64,000 bases of DNA from contig NZ_CP042431.1 in the NCBI RefSeq assembly GCF_007970185.1, positions 4,216,001-4,280,000 of the forward strand, written 5' to 3'. The notes under the pieces are model-generated. The model saw only the letters and a program-made list of their open reading frames with translations. It was not told the origin of the DNA and searched no databases. Shown here piece by piece: positions 56,213 to 64,000 of the stretch. Position 1 is the first letter of the stretch. Each line of letters begins with the position of its first letter. The translations under genes were made by a program, and so were the position numbers. Source of the DNA: Pseudobacter ginsenosidimutans. Its GTDB lineage: Bacteria > Bacteroidota > Bacteroidia > Chitinophagales > Chitinophagaceae.

Positions 56213-58516
56213 ATGAAAATAATTAATAAGATCGCGCTGGCAGAATTGAGGAATTTATTTTATTCGCCCGTATCCTGGTTTGTGATCCTGGCCTTTTATG
56301 TCATCAATGCCATCTTCTTTTTCGAGTGGTTCGACAGAATGGCATCAGGCCAGGATGCGGGAATGATGGCAGTGGATAACTACGTGGGTAAGGTGACGGG
56401 CATATTGAAGAGCATGAACTTTGAAGTAACCAAGGGTTTCTTTAAGTATGTGCATCTCTTTATGGCATTATTGACAATGGGTGTTATTAACCGGGAGATG
56501 AATGCAGGCTCTATTAAATTGCTTTATTCTTCCCCCATCCGTAACAGGGAAATAGTACTGGGAAAATATTGGGGAATAGTATTGTTCAATTTGATCTTTT
56601 TACTGGGAACTGCTTTGTTGTTGATTACAGGTATTGTAATTGTAAAAGAAAGTTATCCGCCTGAATTCCTGACCATTCTGTTATCATTGTTTTTACTCGC
56701 CAACTTTTATGCAGCCATTGGTTTGTTCTTTAGTTCCGTAACCAATTACCAGATCGTTGCTGCAGTTTTCACTTTCCTGGTATTCTACCTGTTGGATACG
56801 ATATTGAATTACGGGCAGCAATATGATTTTTTTCGCACTGTGAGTGAATTGCTCAGTTTTAGATACAAACGCGGCGAAATTACTTCCGGCCTGATCTCAA
56901 GCAGGAATCTGCTCTATTTTATTTTGATGATTGCCATGTTCCTGCTGTTTGCTATGATCCGCTTGCGCAGTGTTCGTGTGGCGATCCCCAGACGAATAAC
57001 AGCCCTTCATTATTTGCTTGTTTTTTCCGGGATTCTACTAATGGTCTATCTAAGCTCGAAGCCGGGGTGGATTTTGTATAAAGACCTTACAAAAAAACAA
57101 TCGAATACTTTACATCCTTCCGCCCAGGAAGTGTTGAAGAAATTTGACGGGTCACCAATTAAGGTCACATTGTATATCAATTTATTCCAGAAGTTTGAAA
57201 AATTTGGATTCCCGGAACAAAGGTTTGTTTACACGTCCGGCCTCTGGGCTGAATATCTAAGGTTCTATCCTAACGTTCAGTTCGATTATGTTTGTTACTA
57301 CGCCATTAAAGAGGGGGACAGCGCCCTTTACAAACAATACCCGGGAAAAAACATAGATGAGATTGCTGCTTTAAGAGCTGAAGTGTATGGCGTGCGTAAG
57401 TCTTTATTCAAACCGGGTTCTTCGCTGGATAATTTTCATGACCTGGAGAAGGAGAATTTCAACGCGATCATGAAGGTGAGCTACAAAGATAAGCAAACCT
57501 ATGTCAGATCAATTGTCGGTGGTGGCGCCTGGCCTCACCCGGTAAATATGGCCGGACAATTAACGCGGCTGATCAGGGATAGCAATGTGGCGGTATCTTT
57601 TATGACAGGCCATTTGGAGCGGAGCCCATTCAGATTCACCCAGAGAGATTTTGGCGTATACACTTCCAAAACATTTGAAACAAGTTCCCTGGTTGACAGG
57701 GGAGTAGATGTTGATACCATTTCAGTGATGGAAGCAGATATTCCCGATGATGTACAACTGTTGGTAGTAGCTGATCCCAAAGTTCCATACGATCCCATTG
57801 AACTGGAAAGGATCGACCGGTATATTCAACGTGGTGGCAATGCTATTTTCTTCGTGGAGCCCGGTAAGCAATTTATTTTAGATCCGGTGCTGAAGAAACT
57901 AGGCGTAGTTGCTGAAGATGGAATGCTGATGGAAAATTCTCAGGACAGGCATATGGTTCGGGGCAGATTAACCAACAAAGCACTGACGATGTCTCAAGAG
58001 ATGGAGCGGTTTCTATTACTCCCTGCTTTGGGAAATGGGCTCGTGCACAATGTAGCAACAACGCTGTCTTACCAGGCAGTAGATGGATTTGAAGTGGAGC
58101 CAATCATTAAAATAGCCGGCAACAAGAAGTTGTGGTTAAAGAAGGGCGTATATGTTGCAGACTCTATTGCTCCCGTGTTCAGTAAGGAGCAGGGCGACTT
58201 ACAACTTAATGAGTATACAATTGCTGTAGCAATGAAGCGGAAGGTTGGAGACAAGGAGCAACGAATCATAGTAGCTGGAGATGCGGACTTTATGTCTAAC
58301 AATGCAATCGATCCTAAAAAACTAAATCATCACTTTTATAGTTGGGGATTGAATAATCGATATCCCATATACTCATTTTATCCATTCAATGATGACCGGT
58401 ACTTAAAGGTCAACAGGGATCAGTTGGAGAATATGATGATCGTTTATGTGTATGTGATCCCTGCCATTGTGTTTTTTCTGGCAGTTGCCTTCCTCATTCG
58501 CAGACGAAAAAAGTAA
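56213..58516 (+). CDS. ABC-2 permease fused to GldG-like auxiliary domain (copy 1)
   Basis: A 767-residue fusion. Residues 1-255 form a GldF-like ABC-2 permease of six helices (SPVSWFVILAFYVINAIFFF; IKLLYSSPIRNREIVLGKYWG). Residues about 265-740 are a periplasmic GldG/ABC-auxiliary domain (VSFMTGHLERSPF; LLVVADPKVPYDPIEL; GGNAIFFVEPGKQF), with a last helix (VYVIPAIVFFLAVAFLI) and RRRKK tail. In gliding bacteria these are separate genes (gldF, gldG). A second fusion follows, so the pair probably forms a heterodimer with the ATPase. Transport direction and substrate are unknown. Confidence 0.9.
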   Translation: MKIINKIALAELRNLFYSPVSWFVILAFYVINAIFFFEWFDRMASGQDAGMMAVDNYVGKVTGILKSMNFEVTKGFFKYVHLFMALLTMGVINREMNAGSIKLLYSSPIRNREIVLGKYWGIVLFNLIFLLGTALLLITGIVIVKESYPPEFLTILLSLFLLANFYAAIGLFFSSVTNYQIVAAVFTFLVFYLLDTILNYGQQYDFFRTVSELLSFRYKRGEITSGLISSRNLLYFILMIAMFLLFAMIRLRSVRVAIPRRITALHYLLVFSGILLMVYLSSKPGWILYKDLTKKQSNTLHPSAQEVLKKFDGSPIKVTLYINLFQKFEKFGFPEQRFVYTSGLWAEYLRFYPNVQFDYVCYYAIKEGDSALYKQYPGKNIDEIAALRAEVYGVRKSLFKPGSSLDNFHDLEKENFNAIMKVSYKDKQTYVRSIVGGGAWPHPVNMAGQLTRLIRDSNVAVSFMTGHLERSPFRFTQRDFGVYTSKTFETSSLVDRGVDVDTISVMEADIPDDVQLLVVADPKVPYDPIELERIDRYIQRGGNAIFFVEPGKQFILDPVLKKLGVVAEDGMLMENSQDRHMVRGRLTNKALTMSQEMERFLLLPALGNGLVHNVATTLSYQAVDGFEVEPIIKIAGNKKLWLKKGVYVADSIAPVFSKEQGDLQLNEYTIAVAMKRKVGDKEQRIIVAGDADFMSNNAIDPKKLNHHFYSWGLNNRYPIYSFYPFNDDRYLKVNRDQLENMMIVYVYVIPAIVFFLAVAFLIRRRKK

Positions 58517-58537
58517 TTCCTTCAAAATAGTGTAATA

Positions 58538-61036
58538 ATGAAAATAATTCTGAGAATTGCTCAAGCAGAACTTCGTTATCTTTTCCAGTCGCCCATTGCC
58601 TGGGTGATCATGATCTGTTATTTGGTGCTGGGCAGCATGAAGTTCTTAGCTCCTTTGGTTGGTTTTTCACGCGAGCAGGCAGTTGAAATGCTGAATAACC
58701 CCAATTGGGCCGGATTCAGGAGGTCGCTCACTGTAGGTGTGTTTGGTAATGCTTTGGAAGTGATGAGCGCTCATCTGTATCTATTCATTCCCCTGTTGAC
58801 GATGGGGGTAATTGGAAGAGAGATATCCAGCGGATCGATAGCCTTATTGAGATCTTCTCCCATCCGCACGCGTGAAGTGGTAATGGGTAAGTTTTTGGGA
58901 CTTTCCTGGTTCAATATGATATTGACCGCCGCACTGGCTATACTGTTGATCACCGGATATTTTTGCATAGAACATGCTGAATTCAAATTGATCTTATCCA
59001 TACTTCTCGGCTTCTTTTTGCTTACCAGTGCCTATATAGCCATCGGACTATTCGTATCCTGCCTCACCGAATACCAGATACTGGCAGGCATTGGAACTTT
59101 TATGTTGTTTATCATATTGGAAAAGGCAGGTTCAACATTCCAGCAGTATGACTTCATTCGTGATATAACCTGGTTCTTATCCATTGATGGAAGGATCAAT
59201 TTCCTCAAGGCCGGACTGATCACTACGCGGGACATTAGTTATTTCTTACTCATCATCATTTTATTCCTCGGGCTGAGTATGATCAAATTACAGTCGCTGG
59301 CAGCATCGGTTAAAAAAAATACCGTTATGTTGAGATACCTGGTGCTCACATCGGTGATACTCCTGCTTGGTTATTTTTCATCCCGTCCGGGTGCAGTGGG
59401 GTATCTTGACGTTACACGCGATCAACGTAATACAATAGATTCCACCACACAAGCTGCGATCAAAGAGTTGGACGGATCAGCAATTAAAGTAACGCTATTC
59501 ACCAACGTATTGCAACCGACGGTTGAATTTGCCATGCCTTCGAAAAGAAATGAATATATCTGGAAATTCTGGGAAAAATACCTGCGATTTTATCCAAACA
59601 TCAACTTCCATTACAGGTTCTATTACAATAACACTGCCCAGGATTCTGCCTTGCTGAGTATGTTCTATGGTAACAGAACCAGGCTGCAGTTATCGAAAGC
59701 GATGGCAAAAATGCATAAGCTGAATTACGATAAGGTTGAAACTCCCCGGCAAATCGATAGCTCCGTAAACCTGGCGGATGAATCCTATAGAGTGGTGATG
59801 CAACTGGAATACAAAGGAAAAAAAGTTTTTTTAAGAACGTATCCGTCAAGCGATCCCTGGCCATTCGAGTATAATGTGTCGGGCGCAATAAAGGAACTGG
59901 TTAGTGCCCGTTCGCCACTGGTGAGTTTCAGCTCGGGACATTATGAAAGAAGTCCCTTCCTGTTTACCAGCAGAGAGCATGGTGGTAATACTACTGAGAG
60001 GTCGGAAAGGCATTCACTGATCAATCTGGGAGTTCATACAAACACTATTTCCCTGGCAAACAACATCAATACAGACTCTACCAATGTGCTCGTTATTGCG
60101 GACCCCAGAACTTCATTGAGCGGTCAGGAGAAAGAAAATATAATGAATTACCTGGAGAATGGGGGCAACGCCATTATCTACGGCGAACCATCAAAGCAAC
60201 CCTTCATTAATGAGATCATCAATCCATTAGGAGTTCACATGGAAGAAGGAGTAATGGTGCTGCCCCGTCAGCATGTGGAGACTGAAGTGTTTACCGCAGG
60301 CATGACAAAAGCAGGTAACCGGATGGCTAAAGAGCCGGTGATGCAGCTTCACCAACAACTGGGCAAGAGAACGGCCATGGCCAATTTTGGAGGAACGGGT
60401 ATTCTGAGTTTTATGGAAAAAAACGGATTTACAGTAGAGCCCATCATCAGCATTCCCGGTAATAAATTTCGTGGTGAACAGGTGAAGCAAGCCAGGACAG
60501 ACACTACAACAACCAGCCTGGTAGTGGATGTGGAAGAATTTAAAAAAGACAGTTATGGCGATGAAAAATCCACTCCCTGGAAGCCGGGCGCAAAGAAGAA
60601 GCGGGAACTAAAGAAAGCTGGCAAACCGAAAGCTGTTGGATATGATGATATCTGGATGGAGCGGGGAGTATTTGTGCGCGATTCTGCTGCTCCCATCTAC
60701 TCTCCGGAAGAAGGAGATTATAAAAAGGAAGAGTATATTCTGGCTGTTAAGCTCCACCGAAAGATCAACAATAAGGAACAGCGCATCGTGATAGCAGCGG
60801 ATGCTGATTTTATGTCGGTGGGTGCTGGCAATGGAGGCTCTATTGCATTAGGCTTATATAGTTGGTTATTGAACAACGAATATCCTGTATATACTAAATA
60901 TAAACTACCAAAGGATACCCGCCTGACGATCGGTAAAAAAGGCGGGAATGTTCTTTATAACGTATTCGTGTATGTGCTTCCATCCATTCTGCTGCTGGTG
61001 GGCACCATTATTTTAATCAGAAGGTTCAGAAAATAA
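58538..61036 (+). CDS. ABC-2 permease fused to GldG-like auxiliary domain (copy 2)
   Basis: An 832-residue paralogue of the previous gene: six-helix permease (SPIAWVIMICYLVLG; IALLRSSPIRTREVVMGKFLG), then the GldG-like part (VSFSSGHYERSPF; LVIADPRTSLSGQEKE; GGNAIIYGEPSKQ), and a last helix (YVLPSILLLVGTIILI) with a basic tail. A lysine-rich insertion (KPGAKKKRELKKAGKPKA) absent from copy 1 lies near residue 690. It ends 28 bp before the first MutS-like gene, so transport and MutS-like genes are probably one operon. Confidence 0.9.
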   Translation: MKIILRIAQAELRYLFQSPIAWVIMICYLVLGSMKFLAPLVGFSREQAVEMLNNPNWAGFRRSLTVGVFGNALEVMSAHLYLFIPLLTMGVIGREISSGSIALLRSSPIRTREVVMGKFLGLSWFNMILTAALAILLITGYFCIEHAEFKLILSILLGFFLLTSAYIAIGLFVSCLTEYQILAGIGTFMLFIILEKAGSTFQQYDFIRDITWFLSIDGRINFLKAGLITTRDISYFLLIIILFLGLSMIKLQSLAASVKKNTVMLRYLVLTSVILLLGYFSSRPGAVGYLDVTRDQRNTIDSTTQAAIKELDGSAIKVTLFTNVLQPTVEFAMPSKRNEYIWKFWEKYLRFYPNINFHYRFYYNNTAQDSALLSMFYGNRTRLQLSKAMAKMHKLNYDKVETPRQIDSSVNLADESYRVVMQLEYKGKKVFLRTYPSSDPWPFEYNVSGAIKELVSARSPLVSFSSGHYERSPFLFTSREHGGNTTERSERHSLINLGVHTNTISLANNINTDSTNVLVIADPRTSLSGQEKENIMNYLENGGNAIIYGEPSKQPFINEIINPLGVHMEEGVMVLPRQHVETEVFTAGMTKAGNRMAKEPVMQLHQQLGKRTAMANFGGTGILSFMEKNGFTVEPIISIPGNKFRGEQVKQARTDTTTTSLVVDVEEFKKDSYGDEKSTPWKPGAKKKRELKKAGKPKAVGYDDIWMERGVFVRDSAAPIYSPEEGDYKKEEYILAVKLHRKINNKEQRIVIAADADFMSVGAGNGGSIALGLYSWLLNNEYPVYTKYKLPKDTRLTIGKKGGNVLYNVFVYVLPSILLLVGTIILIRRFRK

Positions 61037-61064
61037 TATTTACCCATTAGTACAAATTGCTACG

Positions 61065-62357
61065 ATGTTATTACAAACAGATGATCAAACCATTGAAGAC
61101 CTGCGGTTGTTTTCCAGGCGGGAGCATAACGGCATTTATGATATCTATAAACATACTTCTACGCGCGGTGGTGAGGAAGTGTTGGAAAAGATGTTCAGAA
61201 GCCCATTGTCTGATCTCGAAGCTATCAACAAACGTTCCGGGATCATAGCTGCTTTCACCAGGCTGCAAACAAAATTTCCTTTTGCCCCTTCCTTACTGGA
61301 TAGTGTTGAAAAATACATAAGCAATTCCGGAGAAAATAAGGACGGACAAAAGCCTGCACTGGGAGAGAAGGAAATCAATAGTGGTGTAACGGCTTTGATC
61401 GAACTGCTCCATGCCATGCGAAGTTTTGTAGAAACGGGCGATATATTAAAAGTGACCGGATTGGAAGATGCATGTAAAGAAATGATTTCCCTGCTGAATG
61501 ATCCTGCGCTTCAACCCGTTTTCAATGAAAAGCCAAAGGCTAAGCTGGCTTATGCGGCCGTTACTGCCTTTGATGTTTTGATGCGTGTTCGTGAACGGGA
61601 GAAAGTGCTGACCGTATTGCAGTTCATTTATTTACTGGATGTTTATATATCAGTAGCGCATGTGGCTTCTCAACGCAATTTTGTTTTTCCGGTGGCCCAT
61701 CCCAAAGGAAGCAACCTGTTGAAAATAGAAAGCGTGTACCATCCGGAATTAAAAAAGCCGGTGGCCAATAGTTTAACCATGAATGCCGATAAATCGGTGG
61801 TTTTTCTTACAGGGGCTAATATGGCCGGTAAATCCACCTTCCTGCGATCCTTCAGTACAGCAGTATATATAGCGCATATGGGTTTTCCTGTTGCTGCAAG
61901 CGCCATGGAGTTTTCGGTTATGGATGGTATTTATACTACTATCAATCTCCCGGATAATTTAGGTATAGGAGCCAGTCACTTCTATGCGGAAGTATTGAGA
62001 GTTAAGAAAATGGCTACGCAACTGGGCGCCGGTAAATCACTCTTCGTATTGTTCGATGAACTGTTCAGAGGTACCAACGTTAAAGATGCGCATGAAGGAA
62101 CGGTAGCCATAACACATGCCTTTGCTGGAAAAAGGAACAGTATGTTTATCATTTCTTCTCATATTGTGGAAGCGGGAGAGGAATTGAAACAGAAATCCAA
62201 TATTGGATTTCATTATCTCCCCACACGAATGAACGGCACAGTCCCTGAATATACGTACACATTGGAACGCGGTATTACCGATGACCGGCATGGCATGATC
62301 ATCATTCGCAATGAAGGAATATTAGACACCCTGGCAACAGGCAAAAAAAACGGATAG
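61065..62357 (+). CDS. MutS-like ATPase lacking mismatch-recognition domains (copy 1)
   Basis: A 430-residue MutS-related protein. Residues about 10-240 form the MutS core/lever helices (ending REREKVLTVLQFIYLLDVYI); the ATPase has Walker A TGANMAGKST (near 250), the MutS segment LGIGASHFYAEVLRVKK, Walker B FVLFDELFRGTN and the switch region FIISSHIVEAGEEL. Domains I and II, which bind mismatched DNA, are missing. It is half the size of MutS and may dimerise with the next gene. A role with the ABC/SusCD genes is unknown; the linkage is the main clue. Confidence 0.9.
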   Translation: MLLQTDDQTIEDLRLFSRREHNGIYDIYKHTSTRGGEEVLEKMFRSPLSDLEAINKRSGIIAAFTRLQTKFPFAPSLLDSVEKYISNSGENKDGQKPALGEKEINSGVTALIELLHAMRSFVETGDILKVTGLEDACKEMISLLNDPALQPVFNEKPKAKLAYAAVTAFDVLMRVREREKVLTVLQFIYLLDVYISVAHVASQRNFVFPVAHPKGSNLLKIESVYHPELKKPVANSLTMNADKSVVFLTGANMAGKSTFLRSFSTAVYIAHMGFPVAASAMEFSVMDGIYTTINLPDNLGIGASHFYAEVLRVKKMATQLGAGKSLFVLFDELFRGTNVKDAHEGTVAITHAFAGKRNSMFIISSHIVEAGEELKQKSNIGFHYLPTRMNGTVPEYTYTLERGITDDRHGMIIIRNEGILDTLATGKKNG

Positions 62358-62384
62358 TATTCCAATCAATACAAAAAAACAATC

Positions 62385-63713
62385 ATGAGCTTTACTATCG
62401 ATAAACAATCGCTGGACGAACTGAATTTAATGGGTAAGTTCCGTCCGGGCTCTGTTTACTTTTTATTCAACCGGGTGAAAACCCGGGGTGGCGGGGAGTT
62501 GCTGGATGAAATGTTCAGGCAGCCACTGACATTGGAGCATATCATCAATGAGCGTACTGCCATCTTTCAGTTCTTCCAGGATGCTAACCTGTCATTCTCC
62601 TTCGATATACAACAGGTTACTTTGATGCACCAGTATGTGAATGCTTCTAATGAGCAGGGGCAGCTTGCCGGCTTTGCAAATATCCTGGTAAAGAAAGCCT
62701 TGTCCGGTTTAACCCGTGATGAGCGGTATAAGTTGCTGATCCAGGGGCTGCAGGCCACAATAGTGACACTGAAGCGTTGCTATGGACTTGCGGTTGAATT
62801 GTGTATGCTCGAAGGACCGTACCAACACCGGGCAAATGAGATAAAGCAGATACTCAGCTCACCTCAATTAACCAAATTAATTGAAACGGACATTTATACA
62901 TCCATATCCGTTAGAACGATTGCTGAATATGATTACCTGTTAAAGCGTAAATTAAACAACGACATTAAGAGTGTATTGGATTTTATATCGGAAGTGGATG
63001 TGAATATAGCGGTAAGTAGCGTGGCAAGGGAAAGAGGTTTCACCTATGCCAGGGCGCTTCCAAAACAAATGAATAGTTTTAATGCCACCAACTTAAGGCA
63101 TCCGTGTATTGACAATGCCGTCGGTAATAACATTGAAATGCAAAAACAGAGCAATGTTATCTTTCTCACGGGGGCAAATATGGCTGGTAAGTCTACCTGG
63201 ATGAAGTCTATCGGTATCAGCATGTACCTGGCGCATATCGGTTTTCCCATTGCTGCTTCATCCATGGAATTTTCTGTAAGGGAAGGTATTTATTCCAGTA
63301 TCAATGTAGCGGATAATATAGGTTTGGGCTACAGTCACTTTTATGCAGAAGTGGTACGGGTAAAGAATGCAGCCGATGCTACGGCTACCGGCAAACACCT
63401 GCTGTTAATGTTCGATGAATTATTCAAAGGAACAAATGTAAAAGATGCCTATGATGGAACGCTGGCAGTTACAGAAGCATTTTCAGAATACGTCAATTGC
63501 TTGTTCATAGTATCTACCCATATTATTGAAGTAGGCGAGGCGCTCAAAAAAAGAAGCAATATTCAATTCACCTATATGCCTACCATAATGGAGGGCAGTG
63601 TTCCCAAATATACCTACCTGTTGGAAAAGGGTATTACGGAAGACAGGCAGGGAATGCTCATTATCCGGAATGAAGGTATTATTGAGCTGATCGGAGATTC
63701 AAAAAATATTTGA
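62385..63713 (+). CDS. MutS-like ATPase lacking mismatch-recognition domains (copy 2)
   Basis: A 442-residue paralogue of the previous gene with the same layout: core helices (FNRVKTRGGGELLDEMFRQP at the start), Walker A TGANMAGKST (near 262), GLGYSHFYAEVVRVKN, Walker B LMFDELFKGTN and FIVSTHIIEVGEAL. It too lacks the N-terminal DNA-recognition domains. The 27-bp gap and the pairing suggest a heterodimer, as in eukaryotic MSH pairs; that is inference. It ends just before the next sigma gene's promoter. Confidence 0.9.
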   Translation: MSFTIDKQSLDELNLMGKFRPGSVYFLFNRVKTRGGGELLDEMFRQPLTLEHIINERTAIFQFFQDANLSFSFDIQQVTLMHQYVNASNEQGQLAGFANILVKKALSGLTRDERYKLLIQGLQATIVTLKRCYGLAVELCMLEGPYQHRANEIKQILSSPQLTKLIETDIYTSISVRTIAEYDYLLKRKLNNDIKSVLDFISEVDVNIAVSSVARERGFTYARALPKQMNSFNATNLRHPCIDNAVGNNIEMQKQSNVIFLTGANMAGKSTWMKSIGISMYLAHIGFPIAASSMEFSVREGIYSSINVADNIGLGYSHFYAEVVRVKNAADATATGKHLLLMFDELFKGTNVKDAYDGTLAVTEAFSEYVNCLFIVSTHIIEVGEALKKRSNIQFTYMPTIMEGSVPKYTYLLEKGITEDRQGMLIIRNEGIIELIGDSKNI

Positions 63714-63742
63714 TCATATTTTCCCCTTATTATTTATGTTTG
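63709..63742 (+). promoter_or_regulatory. Bacteroidota-type promoter of the last ECF sigma gene
   Basis: TTTG (63709-63712) and TATGTTTG (63735-63742) match TTTG-N17-23-TAnnTTTG exactly with 22 nt between them. The TTTG overlaps the MutS-like gene's stop codon. The predicted start of transcription is near 63748, about 20 nt before the TTG start codon. Confidence 0.7.
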
Positions 63743-63769
63743 AGGAAGTTTATATAAGCTTCCTCTTTT
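63742..63769 (+). terminator. Terminator of the MutS-like operon, overlapping the next start codon
   Basis: GAGGAAG (63742-63748) pairs with CTTCCTC (63759-63765) across a 10-nt loop and is followed by TTTT. The T-tract overlaps the TTG start codon of the next sigma gene, and the left arm overlaps its promoter. Confidence 0.65.
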
Positions 63770-64000
63770 GCATGCAGATAACCCATATAAGGAATCCGGA
63801 CTGTACACCCTGATCAGTGAAGGGAATGAAGAGGCATTCAATGAATTCTATCTTTCAGTACTACCCGAGTTCTCCTCCTACCTGATGAGCCTGCTGAAAT
63901 CCAAAGAAGCTGTGAACGATGTTTTACAGGAAGCATTGATCAGGTTTTGGTTGAGCAGGGATAAGCTTCCAGGGATCGATAACCCAAAAGCATGGCTCTC
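63768..64000 (+). CDS. ECF RNA polymerase sigma-70 factor (partial, cut by the window edge)
   Basis: The first 77 codons of an ECF sigma factor, starting at TTG 63768 (MHADNPYKESGLYTLISEGN); upstream ATGs are out of frame or hit stops. Region 2 is visible (DVLQEALIRFWLSRDKLPGI). The N-terminus is in register with the three other sigma factors here. Its FecR and SusC partners would lie beyond 64000. Direct orientation after the MutS-like genes with its own promoter marks a new transcription unit. Confidence 0.9.
   Translation, partial: MHADNPYKESGLYTLISEGNEEAFNEFYLSVLPEFSSYLMSLLKSKEAVNDVLQEALIRFWLSRDKLPGIDNPKAWL

Noticed and set aside
1-64000. CRISPR array, insertion sequence or prophage
   Set aside because: No regularly spaced repeats, transposase, integrase or phage structural genes were seen in any frame.

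Overview
The window looks like the chromosome of a Bacteroidota bacterium, most likely family Chitinophagaceae. The reasons are two SusC/SusD pairs, each behind an ECF sigma factor and a FecR anti-sigma factor; a hybrid two-component system with propeller repeats; Gld-like ABC genes; and promoters of the Bacteroidota type (TTTG, then TAnnTTTG). This placement comes from reading the sequence, not from a search.

Layout. 0-0.7 kb: an ECF sigma gene with its own promoter. 0.8-13.9 kb (minus strand): one long sigma/FecR/SusC/SusD operon that continues into a lipoprotein, a PLP-dependent AONS-like enzyme, a DPP-type S9 peptidase, a PBP4-type D-Ala-D-Ala carboxypeptidase and an S9 hydrolase; this looks like peptide or muropeptide scavenging. 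14.1-21.5 kb: a FAD/Rieske oxidoreductase, a large hybrid sensor kinase/regulator, a PepSY-like secreted protein and a cytochrome c with two haem sites. 21.7-24 kb: a frameshifted secreted protein, an RRM protein and a small conserved protein. 24.3-29.5 kb: six tightly packed plus-strand genes of unknown function, mostly exported or membrane-bound. 29.5-35.8 kb: a tripartite RND efflux operon and a small exported protein. 36-38.4 kb: tandem TlpA-like thioredoxins and a membrane protein. 38.4-46.7 kb: housekeeping genes (rocD, ispE, a bifunctional nuclease, etfA, etfB, tilS, a rhomboid, rlmH, tRNA-Arg). 46.9-63.7 kb: a second sigma/FecR/SusC/SusD operon, continuing into a degenerate metallopeptidase-like lipoprotein, an ABC ATPase, two permease-GldG fusions and two MutS-like ATPases. 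A further ECF sigma gene runs off the right edge.

The main candidates for undescribed biology are the SusCD / ABC-GldG / paired MutS-like operon (46.9-63.7 kb) and the six-gene unknown cassette (24.3-29.5 kb). Both FecR-SusC gaps share a leader: a 10-bp stem with a 7-nt loop and the same A.C mismatch, then an ACCAAACACTG box just before the SusC start. All four ECF sigma genes appear to start at TTG. Three genes (near 2.58, 5.48 and 22.18 kb) are broken by what looks like one missing A in an A-run on the coding strand, so assembly error must be excluded before calling them pseudogenes.
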